64,000 nt of DNA from positions 9,827,226-9,891,225 of the forward strand of contig NC_089756.1 in the NCBI RefSeq assembly GCF_040412425.1, written 5' to 3'. The stretch is from Macrobrachium rosenbergii (lineage: Eukaryota; Arthropoda; Malacostraca; Decapoda; Palaemonidae). Made by a program: the position numbers and the translations under genes. The notes under the pieces were generated by a model, which worked only from the letters and a program-made list of their open reading frames with translations, was not told where the DNA came from and did not search any database. Positions 1 through 11,412 of this stretch are shown here, piece after piece. Every line of letters starts with the position of its first letter. Positions within the stretch are counted from its first letter, which is position 1.

Positions 1-1307
1 ACTATGTCCAGGTTCCAGGAGATTGGATCTTCCTTCCTTGCTTAGACATATCAAAGGACTTGATGAGGTCATTCCTGGGAATGAACTAAGATTCAGGAGC
101 CTTGTGTTTAAACACTGAGCTAAACACACCTTGATACTCCTTAATGGTGGAGGACGAGAGATACCCAGATCTCCTTGGATAAAGAAGGAAATCTGCAATT
201 TGGGTCACAGGTGTCTCAAAAGAAGAGACGTTGAGTCTGAGACACCAGCTTCAGAAAATCACCCACTTAACCTGGTAGATGTGGCTAGGAAATCTATGCT
301 GTTATTTTGCAATAGCCTCTGCAGTGGTCTTGAAAACCCTTGCGCTCTGACAAGCTTCTGGACAGGTCTGAAGCCTGTCAGGGCAAGAGCGGACAACCCT
401 TTGGTATCTCTTAAAGTGAGATTGTCTGCGTAGACATGGTTTTTGTGGAAGGAGTCTTGGAGAGTCCACCCACAACCATAGCAGGTCCTGGAACCATTCT
501 TTCATGGGCCAAAATGGGGCTATGAGAGTCATCGTAATGTTGCGATGAGTCCAAGAATTGTTCAGCACTTCCCCTGACTATGTTGAAGGGTGGAAAGGCG
601 TAGAGGTTCAAGGAGGACCAATCTAGCAGTACGGTGTCTGTTACCCATGCTAGAGGGTCAGGGGCTGGGAAACAAAAAGAGAGGGCTATGGTTCCTTGAG
701 GTGGCAAACAGTTCCAATGTCAGCCTGCCCCATAGTTTCACAGATTCTGATAGACCAGGGGATCCAGGTCCACTCAGTGAGAAGGACCTACTTTTCAAAG
801 GCTCAGTTCGTCCGCCAGAATATTTAGTGTATGGTGTGTCGCCCAGGAAATGAACCCAGGTTGCAAGAATGGTAATCTTGCATGATACCAGTACACCAGT
901 GACGCCCCTGAATAAATCTAGTGACTACACTCACTCAATTTTGATCTGTCCACATCAGAAGGTCTCTTGCTGTCTGGCAGAGAGAGAATGAGTGACTGCC
1001 ACCCCGCTTTCGTATGTACGTTAGGATTGTGGTTTGTATGAATGAACTACCACAGTCTTGTTGTGAAATAAGGTCGAGAGGCACTGAAGCCTTGGGTGAA
1101 CTGCTTTCAGCTCTGACGCTGATGTGAAGGTTCTGTTCTTCCGGCGACCACGTCCCAGAAACTTCCCGGTTCCCCAGGAGGACTCCCCAATCTAGAACTG
1201 AGAAGTCTGAACTCCGGGTTTATGGGAAACATGTAGGTGTCTGGTCGTGTTTCCCTGTTCCAGTTGGCCTTGAAGTAGAAATGCAAAACTCTCATAGGAA
1301 GTATATA
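1..1307 (-). pseudogene. DIRS family-2 relic Z: RNase H, methyltransferase-like and YR N-terminal parts
   Basis: Read on the minus strand from 1307 down to the window edge, this is the interior of a DIRS-type retrotransposon. The RT/RNase H junction lies near 1305-1107 (LPMRVLHFYFKANWNRE, matching the same segment in C, E and H). The methyltransferase-like segment at about 770-410 shows DPLAWVTD and LDWSSLNLYAFPPF. The start of the tyrosine recombinase occupies about 410-1. Frames change several times, so no protein is made. The rest of the recombinase lies outside the window. At 1308 it is cut by another repeat. Identification rests on shared peptide blocks with the other family-2 copies here. 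Confidence 0.75.
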
Positions 1308-1516
1308 AACATTATTCGCGGAAAATTCGCCCATTCGTGGTATTTTTCGCTGAAAAATATTCACTAATTACTGTATCTTCATATTTTCATGACTGAAAGA
1401 ACTTTTTGTGAGAAAACTATTAAAATACTCGGGTATAAGCTTATTTAAGAGGGTTTTTGTTGTGTTTGAACTATGAAAATAGGCAGTTCTAAGTGTTTTT
1501 AGAGGGGTTTTAAGTA
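1308..1516. mobile_element. Repeat J, copy 1 (partial TA-type DNA element)
   Basis: This segment matches the body of the complete J element at 28982-31065: an ATTATTCGC block, the ACTAATTACTGTAT block, and TTTTTAGAGGGG near the end. The left terminus is missing, and the right part is replaced by the MITE starting at 1517. It is noncoding. Family assignment comes from the complete copy, which has CAGTRAACCCCCC ends and a TA target. Confidence 0.65.
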
Positions 1517-1773
1517 CAGGAAGTCCCCGGTTATCGGCAGGGGTTCCGTTCTGAGGGTGTGATGATAACTGAAAATTGCTGTTGACCGAAAATTGGCGAT
1601 TTTCGGGGTTTATTGGCGCCGAAAAGCGCAGATTTTCGGTTATCAGCCCCTCTGTTAGGTACATATCAGCGCTAATACCCAATTACCGGTGCTGATAAGC
1701 AGAAATTGGCGATTTTTGGCGCTGAAAATTGCTGATTTTCGTCGCTAGACAAGCCCCGTAAAACCGGATCGCT
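1517..1773. mobile_element. MITE M, copy 1 (right end lost)
   Basis: This copy begins CAGGAAGTCCCCGGTTATC directly after a TA. It resembles the complete MITE at 6536-6837 through the GACAAGCCCCRTA and ACCGGATCGCTG blocks. The right inverted repeat is missing, because sequence of the host DIRS element resumes after GATCGCTG. Internal motifs built on CGATTTTCGGCGCCGATAAG recur in both orientations. Confidence 0.7.
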
Positions 1774-2764
1774 GGCTCCTGAGAGGAATGTTGGGCACTT
1801 GAGAGCTAAATACTGGCACCCAATAGAAGGATGCTCAGGAGAGAAATTCTCCAGACTGTCCCATGCGCTGCAGGAAGGTTGAGGGCTGCAACCTGGCTTC
1901 TTAAACCGCTAACTAGGCAGCGGAGAAGAGCGGCCGACATTGTCTGTGTGCCTTTTCAGTGGACAAGACGAATCTAGAAAGCACTAGTGGCGCTTCCAGT
2001 CCGGACTGGAGACCTGAGAGTCAGATGACAACTGGAATGCACATCCAAGATGTAACAGGATCCACTGAGGGGGGGCAGCAACCTGTGGGCAAACCCCACT
2101 GGCCTCCATTGGACTTCAGGCATGTCTTCTCCCAGGTTCAGGGGAACAGGACAGTGACCTTCGTCTAGGACAACTGACGGGACGAGTAGCCACCTTCTCC
2201 ACTCACTGTATTCACTACTAGGTTAAATTTTTTGTTAAACCTAGACCCGAGACTGGCAATGGCAAGGGTCAGAAGCAAGGGAGCCAGGCAACAGGGGTAG
2301 GTAGATTAAAAAGAGGGGGCTAGTAGCAGGAGAAAAAGAGGGAAGGGAGGAAGAAGCACTTTTCTTGGCACTAGAGGCTGCATTATTCTTCCTATCACTA
2401 ACTTGTCTAGTTGGGATTTAATCATCTTCCACTTAAGCTTACTTGGCGCCAGGCACTCGGGAGCTGGTGTCGGGCACTCGAACAAACATTACATTCAGCA
2501 CAAGTTCTCTCCTTACTACGTTACTGCACCCTACACTTACTGCAAATTATAAGTCATATGAAGACTTGATCAATCTGTTTGGCAACTTTCGCTACAGTAG
2601 CGAAAACTACACTTGAATCCGACATAATAATAACAAAACTAGAACAACTGATCCTGAAAGTTATCAAAGCTTGAAGGCTACTCAAAATAAGCAATAATAC
2701 TTAACTGTAATCCTGTTATTCAATCAAAAACCAATGAACAAAGACTGTTGCAAACCCCTGATGT
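1774..2764 (-). pseudogene. DIRS family-2 relic Z: gag remnant
   Basis: This stretch occupies the position of gag between the interior of Z and its right inverted repeat. A degraded Cys motif (CSKC then CAEC) can be read on the minus strand near 2560-2490. It corresponds to the better-preserved motif at the gag N-terminus of C and D. No open frame of useful length survives. Confidence 0.5.
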
Positions 2765-2952
2765 TTACTTGAGAGCCGGCAGAAACAGAATGAGGTTTTC
2801 TGCTAAGTTGTTTCCGGTACTCCCTTTAGTGGGCGGGGCTTGTCACCTACACTAAACAATCGAAGTGCTACCACGATTTTTTAAACAAAAGGCTCCTGCG
2901 TGAGTTAGAAAATATAGCTATGTAATTACTTGGTAAGTTACTTATATGAAAC
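2765..2952. repeat. Right inverted terminal repeat of DIRS family-2 copy Z
   Basis: The segment runs from GAGAGCCGGCAGAAACAG to AATTACTTGGTAAGTTAC. It matches the right ends of C, D and E and is the inverted counterpart of their left ends. It marks the 5' end of Z, whose genes are on the minus strand. The left partner lies outside the window. Confidence 0.75.
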
Positions 2953-3204
2953 TGTACTTATTTAATAAGCAGAAAATGACATCACAATACCAGGTGGGTA
3001 AATACCTGATTAAAAGGTCCATAATATGTGAAAGCTTTTGTAGGTGGTAGCCAGTTGTCATTTCAAGTGACAGAGGCCAAGTTGGAAGTAAGTGGCAATA
3101 AAAACGACCGCAGGCAAGACATGCCGCTGCTACTAGAGAAGAACGCCATTGAAGAAATGCCTGATCTGTAAGGTGGTCAAACTATTTCATAAACATGACA
3201 TTTT
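2953..3204. other. Spacer between DIRS copies Z and C
   Basis: About 250 bases lie between the right end of Z and the left end of C. No gene, repeat unit or splice-flanked exon is visible. It may be residual host intron. Confidence 0.4.
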
Positions 3205-3400
3205 TATAATAAAATAAAGTTTTATACATACTTACCAAGTAATTACATAGCTATTAGTTTCTATTAACCAGCAGCTAGAATTTTGAAATTTGTGATAGCA
3301 CTACTTTTGTTTTGGCTAGGCAAGTAACCCTGCCCACTTTCGGGGTAAGAGAGGAACCAGCTCAGCAAACGAGATCAATATGTTTATGCCTTCCTAACCA
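3205..3400. repeat. Left inverted terminal repeat of copy C
   Basis: It begins GACATTTTTATAATAAAAT and passes through CTTACCAAGTAATTACATAG. The whole stretch is the reverse complement, with mismatches, of 9020-9242. Confidence 0.8.
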
Positions 3401-3427
3401 AGCGAGGGAGGAGAGAGGGCTTTGATT

Positions 3428-3511
3428 ATGTAATTACTTGTTAAGTATATATAAATTTTATTATAAAAATGTCATTTTTATATAAGCTACTTACCAAGTA
3501 ATTACACAGAT
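3428..3511. repeat. Internal complementary region (circle-junction template) of copy C
   Basis: The first half (GTAATTACTTGTTAAGTATA and on) is complementary to the left end. The second half (ATATAAGCTACTTACCAAG) is complementary to the extreme right end. They meet at AAAATGTCATTT. In DIRS elements such a region templates the completion of a circular cDNA, so the junction sequence is encoded inside the element. The structure is seen directly; the function is family knowledge. Confidence 0.75.
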
Positions 3512-3828
3512 GAATCCCACACTGCACGAGGTGGGATGTATGGATTATCTACTCCAATTCATTAAAAATTGTAATGTAAAAGACTATGGAGTACCTGATT
3601 GCACACAAAGAATTAACAGAGTTGCCCCTCCCCCGGGGACAGTACCATATAACAAAACCAGAGAATAAAAAACATAGTTGCCTATTGCCAAAAGTTAAGA
3701 AGCACCATCACCCAACCATTAAAAGATAAAACTGGTGAGCACTCCAAATACATAGTACCCCCAGGCTCCCATATAACTCGACACCGTTAATCAAGGCAAA
3801 AAAATTGTACGGACTGAAGGAAGACTTC

Positions 3829-4235
3829 CTACACTCCTTCTCCCAACACCATACCAGCAACCAAAACAGGACCTAAGGTACAACAATTTTCATGCAAACA
3901 ATGAGATGCAAACACCGATTTGCATTTCCAAAACGTTGGATAATAGAGGTAATAGACAAATTATGTTTGAAAGCCAGGGATGTGGCTACCGCCCTCACTT
4001 CATGCAGTTTTATCTTCGCTCAAGGTAATGCATCCTCCTCAATCTGTGAGTGAGCTTCTAGAATAAGATGTCACATAAAAAATGCCAAGGCATTTTTTGA
4101 GAGAGGGTGAGAGGGATTCTTTACTGGGCATCAAAGGATCTTCTCCGTTCTAAGTAAATAGTATTTCAATGCCCTTATAGGGCAAAGTCCTTTTAAAGTA
4201 GAGCAGGAAATCACCTATCTCCACTACAGGTCTCT
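3829..4235 (-). pseudogene. Tyrosine recombinase remnant of copy C
   Basis: C-terminal recombinase pieces can be read on the minus strand: a block equivalent to KNPSHPLSK near 4110, a CKSVFAS block near 3920, and CCTLGPVLVAGMVLGEGV before a stop near 3829. The HxxR segment is destroyed and the catalytic SHYL region reads SHCL, so the nucleophilic Tyr is lost. Compared with D and H, the N-terminal half is deleted and the sequence passes directly into the methyltransferase region. Confidence 0.65.
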
Positions 4236-4770
4236 TAGAAGATTTTGCTCAAGGATTGTTGTCTGCAACAAGCAATAGCATCTACAACTGCCTTTGAAAA
4301 TCCTTTTGCTTGTACCAATCTGTAGACAGTCTGAACACGGTCAGAGCCAGAGTGGACAGTCTTTGATGGAACTGCCTGAAATGTAGCTGTCTGGGTAGTT
4401 TGGGTTTTTGAGGCAACAGACTCGGAAAATCCATGAGAAGTTCCAGCAAGTCCGGGAACCATTCCTGTGTTCGTCAGAAAGGGGCTACTAGGGTCATTGT
4501 TACATTCTGATGACTGTGGAACTTGTTTATTACTTCTCTGACCATCTTGAATGGGGGAAAGGAGTAAAGGTCTTTGTCTGACCAATCTAGGAGCACTGCG
4601 TCCATTGCCCATGCTTGTGGATTTAGTGCTGGCGGACAATACAGAGGGAGACGATGGTTCTTCGTGATAGCAAACAGATCTAGAACCGGCCTTCCCCAGT
4701 GTCCATAACTCTAGGCGTACAAGGGATCCAGAGTCCATTCCATGGGGAGAACTTGCTTTCAGCTGCAGAG
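4236..4770 (-). pseudogene. Methyltransferase-like domain of copy C
   Basis: Reading across frames gives NHRLPLYC, MDAVLLDWSDKDLYSFPPF and NVTMTLVAPF. This is the block that follows RNase H in DIRS elements and is usually compared with phage Dam-type adenine methyltransferases, the FPP motif standing in place of the NPPY motif. Stops and frameshifts interrupt it. Whether the domain ever methylated DNA is unknown. Confidence 0.6.
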
Positions 4771-6130
4771 CTCATCCCCTAATATGATGAATTTCCCCTG
4801 AATAAACCTGGTTAAGATCTGGGTTTGATTCTGATCCGCCCAAATGAGAAGGGTCTTGCGGCTTGGCAAAGGGTAAACAAATGCGTTCCCCCATTTTTTG
4901 ACATAGTACAGTGCCACAGTGTTGTCTGAGTGGACAGTCACAGTCTTCCCAGACACCTCTGATGCAAATGCTTGTAATCCCCAGTGAATTGCTGTCAATT
5001 CCTTTACATTAATATGCCATTTCTTTTGCTCTGAAGTCCAAAGGCCTGAGACTTCCTTGTCTCTCAGGAGGGCTCCCCAACCTAGGTCTGAAGCGTCTGA
5101 ATAAAACACTAGGTCGGGGCTCAGAGGAAGGAGCAACTTCCCTCGAGAGAGCTTCTCTTTTGATTTCCACCAAACAAGGTCCTCTTTTATTTCCTTTGTT
5201 ATTGGAAAAACGAAAGAGTCCCGGTATTTCTTTCTGTTCCAACTGATTTTCAGAAAGAGTTGCGAGTTTCTCGTGTGCAGCCTTCCCAGGGATATGAACT
5301 GTTCCATGGACGAGAGGGTCTCCAACAGGCTCATCCAGCTGTTCGCAGAACAAGACTGAAGGGAGAGAAATTTGTTTACCTTATGAAGGCACTAGTCTTA
5401 TCCTTTGGGGGAGGGAAAAACCCGAAAAATCCATGAGTTTATCCTCGTCCCCAAATAAGCTATCTCCTGAGAAGGAGTCAGTTGAGATTTTGGAAAGTTT
5501 ATCAAGAGGCCCAAATCCTGGATGAGAAGTGTCTTGTGACGGTCCTCCGCACATTTGTCCTTCAACTGGGAGCAAATGAGTCAATCGTCAGGATACAGCA
5601 ATATCTCGACCCCCATCAAATGTAACCATTTCGCTGTTGGAGATAGGACTCGCGTGAGCACCTGCGGAGCTGTGGACAGGCCGAAGCAAAGGGCTCTGAA
5701 TTGCTACACCTTGTTCTGGAACACGGACCTTAAAAACCTCCCTGAGTCCTGATGAACTGGGACATGGAAGAAGGTGTCTTTCATGTCTATTGAAATCATC
5801 CGGTCTTCTAGGCAAATGGATGAAAGGAGGACTGGGTTGTTTTCATTTGAATCTTGTTTTCTGTATGTACAAATTCAGGGCACACATCCAGAACTGCCCT
5901 CCAGCCCCACAAGGCCTTTGGGGAGAGGGCTGAAAACAACTAACTCGGAGTTGACACTTGAGTGAAAACCATCAATAAGATCAATAAGATGGGCTTGTTG
6001 GTTAAAGGAGGTTTCTGCAGAAACAGGATCAAATAACCTTCTCTCAAGACTTGCACAATCCAGCTTTCCGCTCCTCTCGCTTCCCAATGCTCCCAAAAGT
6101 GGAGTCTTGCTCCCACAGGTGTGTGGAGGA
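4759..6130 (-). pseudogene. Reverse transcriptase-RNase H of copy C
   Basis: RNase H is open from 5334 to 4759, with FYSDASDLGWGALL (first catalytic Asp), NVKELTAIHWGLQ (Glu) and VTVHSDNTVALYYV (second Asp). The final His/Asp block is not in this frame. Upstream the RT is split over several frames between about 5350 and 6130. It matches the longer RT of E (31066-32184) in segments such as FLQKPPLTNKPILL near its start. The polymerase active site cannot be read intact. Confidence 0.75.
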
Positions 6131-6138
6131 CTAGATCC

Positions 6139-8861
6139 TCACTTACATGCAGGTGGTTTATTGAAGGACTTTTTGATTGCTTCAAGGGTGAAACGGGAGC
6201 TTGCACGAGGTCTAGGGAAGTCTCTTTGTCTGCCCCTACAACAAAAGGGCTGAGGTTGAACAGGAGAAACTGTCCTTGAGCTGACGACTGGAGTCTCTCT
6301 AGGGTGCCTCGCTGACTGCGCGAGATGGTCCTGAGTGGACTTTTTCTGCAAAACAGAAGCAATCTGCAGAACAGTAGCCAGAGGGAACAGGTGTTTCTGG
6401 TCAAGCAGAGAGAAAACGAGTGCAGATTTCTGATAAAGGGTCACTCCCTTTGTGGTGCAGGAACACCAAAGCTCCCTTTTCTTGAGAATACCCATCGCAA
6501 ACAACGAGGATAACTCAAGCGAACCATCTCTTATACAGGCAGTCCCCGGTTATTGGCGGGGTTCCATTTTTGAGGGTGTGATGATAACCAAAAATCGCCA
6601 CTAACGGATAATCAGCGATTTTCGGCACTTTTTTGGGGCTTATCGGCGCCGAAAAGCACCAATTTTCGGTTATCGGCGCCTCTGTTAGATATGTATCTGT
6701 GCCAATACCAAATTATCGGCGCCGATAAGCGGATATCGGCGATTTTCAGCTCCGAAAATTACCGATTTTTGTCACTAGACAAGCCCCATACAACCGGATC
6801 GCTGTAACCAAGCCTGCCATTAACTGGGGACTGCCTGTACCTTTATCCAGGCATGAGATGACCACTAAAAAGTCCGAAAAGAAGTCTTCCGGAATATGTG
6901 GGCAATCCTTTATTTTATGGGCAAAGTCTCCTACTGCCCAGTCTAAGAAGCTGAGGACTTCAAAGACCTTAAAAAAGATACTTGATTAGGTGGTCCAATT
7001 CCGAGGTCAAGAACAAAATCTTCGCTGAATGATGCTTGATTAGGTGGTCCAATTCCAAGGTTGAGAACAAAATCTTTGCTGAATTAAACGCCAACCTTCT
7101 AGAGGAGTCTATCAACCCAGGGAAGTCTCCCTGGAAGGAGGCAGAAGCTCCCAAGGATGGGGCCTCTCCGGTTGCATAAGATAAGTATCTTCTCTGCGAC
7201 AATCTAGATGGTGGACAACTACAAAAGGCTCTTCAAGTAGCGCTTTCTTAGCTGAAGAGGACAACACCATTTTAGGTAGTCTTGAGGAAGGAGTCGTCTG
7301 GTTGTCCATTAACTAAGTAAGTCAAAGCCGGCAACACCAGAGCTGCAGGCGAGAAGAAATCTGGAAATGTCACCAGCACAAACCTGAGCAAGGAGGCAAA
7401 TGCCAAAGGAGGGGTGGCAGGATCCACATCTTCTTCCTCCTCAAAAGAAATGGGCGACAGCTCCGCAACAGGCTGAGGAGTCGAGGGAGTCTTCTTTATT
7501 AAGCCCAAGATATTATCCAACTGGCATTGGATCGACTGGAATGAAGGATCCACTACTGAGGAAGCCTGTTATGCTGCAGAGAATGAAGAGAGAGACGTGG
7601 GTGGGGCAAAACTACACTGCAGGAACAGGAGTTGGCACCACTGGAGAGGAGACAGGCACTGCAGAAGGCTTGGAAGAAATTGGGGGCCCAGAAGCAGAAA
7701 CGGACTTGGGCGCGGACAGACTCTTGTGGTAAATGGCAGACAGGTGCTCGGGGACCAGCAGGAGCTCGTGGGACAACGGGAGCTCAGGAGCCGACGGCTG
7801 CACAGAAGACGACAGGAGCTCGGTAAGAGCCACATAACTAGGAGCAGTACGTTCAACAGACAACTGAAGCTCTGGTGCCACTAGGCACTTTGGCACCAAA
7901 GACTTCTTCCCAGGAGCCAAAATTAGATCCAGCTAACGCTGATTGCTCAGGAGCTGCAGGCACAGGAGCTGGGCGCATGGGTGCTATTGAGCGCTCCGAC
8001 ACCAGATGCCCAGGCGAACTCTCCGATACTAAGGATGGGCGCTTAGCAGAAGACGAGGTCCCAGAAGCAGAAGAGCGCTTACAAACAGTAGCGCTTAGTA
8101 GACAAAAACTGTCCCACTAACTCTGGGTGATCCTGGGAGAAACATTCCGGACTGTCCCAAAAACTACAAGACTGAAGTTGCTCTGGAGAAGTTTCTTTAA
8201 CCTCCTTAACTGGGACTGAGGCTGTGACATTCCCAGGATGCACCTCCTCAGAGGGTGAGACTCTCCTTGAAAACGCCATTGGCACCTAGGACTTGAATCA
8301 CTGCTAGAAACACTAGATGAAAGAAGATCCACTTCCATGGAGACGCCTTTCCAGCGGCGCTCCTTAGTAACCTGATACGTGGCAACAGGTCCAGCTGGGG
8401 GGGCGACTGCCTGTGGACAGACCCGACTGGCCTCCTTTGGGCTACCAGTTTAGCTCCTCCCAGGTTTAGCAGAGTTTGCCAGGGACCTTTGCCTAGGAGA
8501 ATCGGTGGGACAGACAGCCACCTCCTCCACTAACACTTCACCAGAGAATCAGAATATTATCATTAAAATACTTAGCAGACATCTGACTGACTAAAGTCTT
8601 ACTACTAGCTCTTGCCGCTGCCTAATTCTTTTTGTCCCTGTCTAATTTGGTCAAATTACTATTCAAAGTCTTCCACATTTTACTATCCCATGAAACACAT
8701 TCTTCACAAGACAATTCAGGAGAACATATTTGACCCCTACAAGTCGTGCAAAGTGTATGTGGGTCATAGCAGGTTTTAGTTAGTTGAGTATTGCAGCCTT
8801 TACTGTAATAACTAAAACTCTGAGAACCTGAATCGGACATTGCCAACAAGTTACAAGTCAA
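6139..8861 (-). pseudogene. gag-like gene of copy C, interrupted by a MITE
   Basis: The N-terminus at 8861-8622 carries a Cys-rich motif (CYDPHTLCTTCRGQICSPE, then SCEEC) that recurs in Z and D and suggests a small zinc-binding domain. The middle segment at 7553-7272 has acidic FEEEEDVDPA and a hydrophobic FPDFFSPAALVLPAL block, shared with E and D. The C-terminal segment at 6504-6139 shows KKSTQDHLAQSA and a basic RGRQRDFPRPR block. A 54-bp tandem duplication lies at 6981-7088, and MITE M is inserted at 6536-6837. Gag identity is inferred from position upstream of RT. Confidence 0.65.
6536..6837. mobile_element. MITE M, complete copy with 17-bp TIRs and TA duplication
   Basis: The left end is CAGGCAGTCCCCGGTTA and the right end reads CAGGCAGTCCCCAGTTA on the other strand. 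Both are flanked by TA (6534-6535 and 6838-6839). This is a Tc1/mariner-superfamily signature. The 302-bp interior has no ORF and is dense in alternating direct and inverted copies of CGATTTTCGGCGCCGATAAG-like units. It interrupts gag of DIRS copy C and is therefore younger. Confidence 0.88.
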
Positions 8862-9019
8862 AAAACCTAAAGTTAGTCAACGTTCAGAAAGAAAAAGTCA
8901 AAATCGGTAAGTCTGATGAAAACACCTGACACTATCTAATTGTGCTGAAAGGCTACCATGAAGAGAAAACTTCACCAATGATTCCAACAAGATCAAAAGT
9001 GAAGAGAAAATTCTAAAAA

Positions 9020-9242
9020 AACTGTTGCTGCCAATTACTGTATCCACAGCCATCAGCCAGCAGAAACATACTGATCTCGTTTGCTCAGCTGGTTCCTCTC
9101 TTACCCCGAAAGTGAGCGGGGTCACTTGCCTAGCCAAAACAAAAGTAGCGCTACCACGAATTTTAAAATTCTAGCTGCCGGTTAATAGAAACTAATAGCT
9201 ATGTAATTACTCGGTAAGTAGTTTATATAAAAATATGACATT
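9020..9242. repeat. Right inverted terminal repeat of copy C
   Basis: It contains GATCTCGTTTGCTCAGCTGG and ends AATTACTCGGTAAGTAG before TTTATATAAAAATATGACA. It pairs with 3205-3400 in inverted orientation. Confidence 0.8.
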
Positions 9243-10607
9243 CTTGTGACTAATTTCAAATTTCATACACAGACACCACAGCTTTAAACAACTTCATAGT
9301 TTTTTCAAGATGCAATCATCTATTTCACTCTTAAGTATACCTAAGGCAATGGTTTATTTGGCACAAGTACACATACAGTAAGATTGAAAACAAAATGGTA
9401 AAGGATGATAAGGGAGTATTACCTATCAATCAAGCATAAATTTGTTTGTTGTATGTAATACAATATACAGTTGGCTTCCTATTTTAAGCCATATGTTTTA
9501 ATCTCCCATTTGCATTTTTCATATTTTCTATGTGGAATTTTTCCCCTTACTGATTTCTAAGCCTTTCGATGTTTGTGCTCAGTAACTAACTTTACACCAA
9601 AGTCACCTACAGATACAGCATTTTCTGCTTCATGTCAACCTGTGAAGACCTTTCTTCTAGAATTGAACTCAGTGGAGTGGTCATTTTACTTTTTATAACA
9701 AAGAACCCATTATCAACATATAAAAATTACTTCAAATTCATAACTAAACAGAAACATCCTCTCTCTTTTCCATCTCTCTGAATTCTCCTTTTCCTTCTGG
9801 TGTTAATCTGATTATTGTCATGTAAATGGTAATTATTTGGAACATTTTTATCATATGAGAGCTAACTGCCCTTTGAAACAGATGTGAGGTGCAATTGTTT
9901 ACTTTAGAGATTTCATGTAGACCTCAAAAGATTGCAAACTCATTACTTTTTGAAATGAAAAATAAAAGTAATTCCATGTGTGCTATGTGGCAGACTTGTA
10001 TGGTATGTTTAGGTAACATCAGTTCTATCCATAACATATGCTGATGCACATAACCAGCACCCCATTTTGTGAATAGTTGTTTCTGATATTTTTTTTTACA
10101 TTTATTATTGTCATTTTGTACCATATGGAGGTTTCATTTTGTCTGTTCTGTTTCCCTTGTTTTCAGATAGTTCTGCAAAGCACTCTCCTGCCTTTCTGGT
10201 TCTAATGATTCCTTGCAGATTTTATCCTTTAAGATTTATAAAATACTAAAAAATTAGTCCTCTGTGATGTGACTGTCATTTGATTTTAAAGGTTGTGTGA
10301 AGGTTCTTTTTAACCACACGTAGTCTGGCTCTAGCTGATACTCCCCTATTTCCTTTCTTTTGTGTATAAACACGCTTTTTTGTTTTTCATTCTCTCTTCC
10401 TTCCATTGTAGTTTAGATGAAACACAAGGTTTATGTGGTGTCAAATGTGAAAGTAAAAAAAATTTCATCTCCACGCTGCTATATTGTCCTTTGTTTTCCT
10501 CTTTTTCAGTATTCTGAATTTAAGCAGTTTAACTATCTCATTGCTTGACATCTGTTCAATGTACATAAACATGGTACACAAAAAATAAACAAGGTTTATC
10601 AGGTTGC
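9243..10607. other. Host-like spacer, no gene recognised
   Basis: This is AT-rich sequence between DIRS copies C and A. I see no convincing exon, tRNA or repeat here. It is probably intronic or intergenic host DNA contiguous with 19112-19754 before element A inserted. I looked on the minus strand for the next cyclin J exon and did not find one. Confidence 0.45.
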
Positions 10608-10650
10608 AAAAAAGGGATTTTGACAAAAGAAAAATCTATTTCTGGGGGAA

Positions 10651-10942
10651 GACCTGTGTCACCCGGTGAAATATCCATTCAGCACATATTTCTAGGTATA
10701 AGTATTGCTAAAAATACCAGAGAAAGCTAAATACAATGCCAGGGTTATGACCCCCAGTTCGAGCGCCATTTATAATGGTGTCGGTATACACAAAGGGTGA
10801 GTGTTGCCACTGCCACAGGCCTCTGCCCTATAGAGATCTCCAATCTCAAAGTCCCGAAAAGTGAGGGGCCGTCACATACCTAACACTCATCTCCCAGCCA
10901 ACCAACACCTCAGCTGCCATCTTGGTATCATTCCAAGTTAGC
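10651..10942. repeat. Left inverted terminal repeat of copy A
   Basis: It runs from GACCTGTGTCACCCGGTGAA to TTCCAAGTTAGC. It is the reverse complement of 18807-19100 with few mismatches. The GTCACCCGGTGA core is itself palindromic. Confidence 0.9.
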
Positions 10943-10995
10943 ATCCCCCCTAAGCTTGGTATGCCACTCAGGGGGGGAATGAAGAATGGGGATGG

Positions 10996-11085
10996 GTCAC
11001 CGGGTGACACAGGTCTTCCCCCAGAAATAGATTTTTCCTTTCTCAAAATCCCTTTTCTGGGTTCGACCTGTGTCACCCGGTGAAA
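10996..11085. repeat. Internal complementary region of copy A
   Basis: GGTCACCGGGTGACACAGG through TCAAAATCCCTTTT is complementary to the extreme left end. CTGGGTTCGACCTGTGTCAC is complementary to the extreme right end (19087-19106). The two halves abut at CCCTTTTCTGGGTT, which predicts the circle junction. Confidence 0.88.
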
Positions 11086-11412
11086 TTATAACAGAGAAAG
11101 AATCATACAAAGCTTGGTGGAGCCCTCTAAAAACTACTTTAATGGAGATAAATAAAACTATAAGGAAATACTGAGTTTTAATTGCCCAAGTAGCAAATTA
11201 GGACATGATAATAATATAGGGCATACAGATACAAAATTTTAGTTAAAACCAAGACACTAAATGCTAACAAAAAGGGGAACAAAAACAATATGCAACATGG
11301 TCAGGAGTCAGGCTGTGAAGCATGCCTGACCTAAAGATAGACGGCAAGGTGAGTAAACGAGGCAGGTAGGCGAGAGAGGAAAAAGGGACAGGATAACTAA
11401 GATTTACAAAGG

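Larger units (their letters stand above)
3205..9242 (-). mobile_element. DIRS-like retrotransposon, family 2, copy C (decayed, about 6 kb)
   Basis: The boundaries are inverted terminal repeats (3205-3400 and 9020-9242) that share the CTTACCRAGTAATTACATAG block and a longer stretch including the AGAGAGGAACCAGCTCA segment. An internal complementary region sits at 3428-3511. The order on the minus strand is gag, RT, RNase H, methyltransferase-like domain and YR, which is the DIRS order. All genes are frame-broken, and a TA-type MITE interrupts gag at 6536-6837. Paired inverted repeats, an ICR and a YR exclude LTR and LINE classes. Confidence 0.85.

Noticed and set aside
7569..8120. Several overlapping frames rich in Gly, Arg, Ser on both strands
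   Set aside because: They arise from locally repetitive GAGCTC/GGAGC-rich DNA in the decayed gag of copy C and do not represent separate genes.
9924..10124. Minus-strand 66-codon frame in the host spacer
   Set aside because: It has no homologous features and no splice context; expected by chance in AT-rich DNA of this length.
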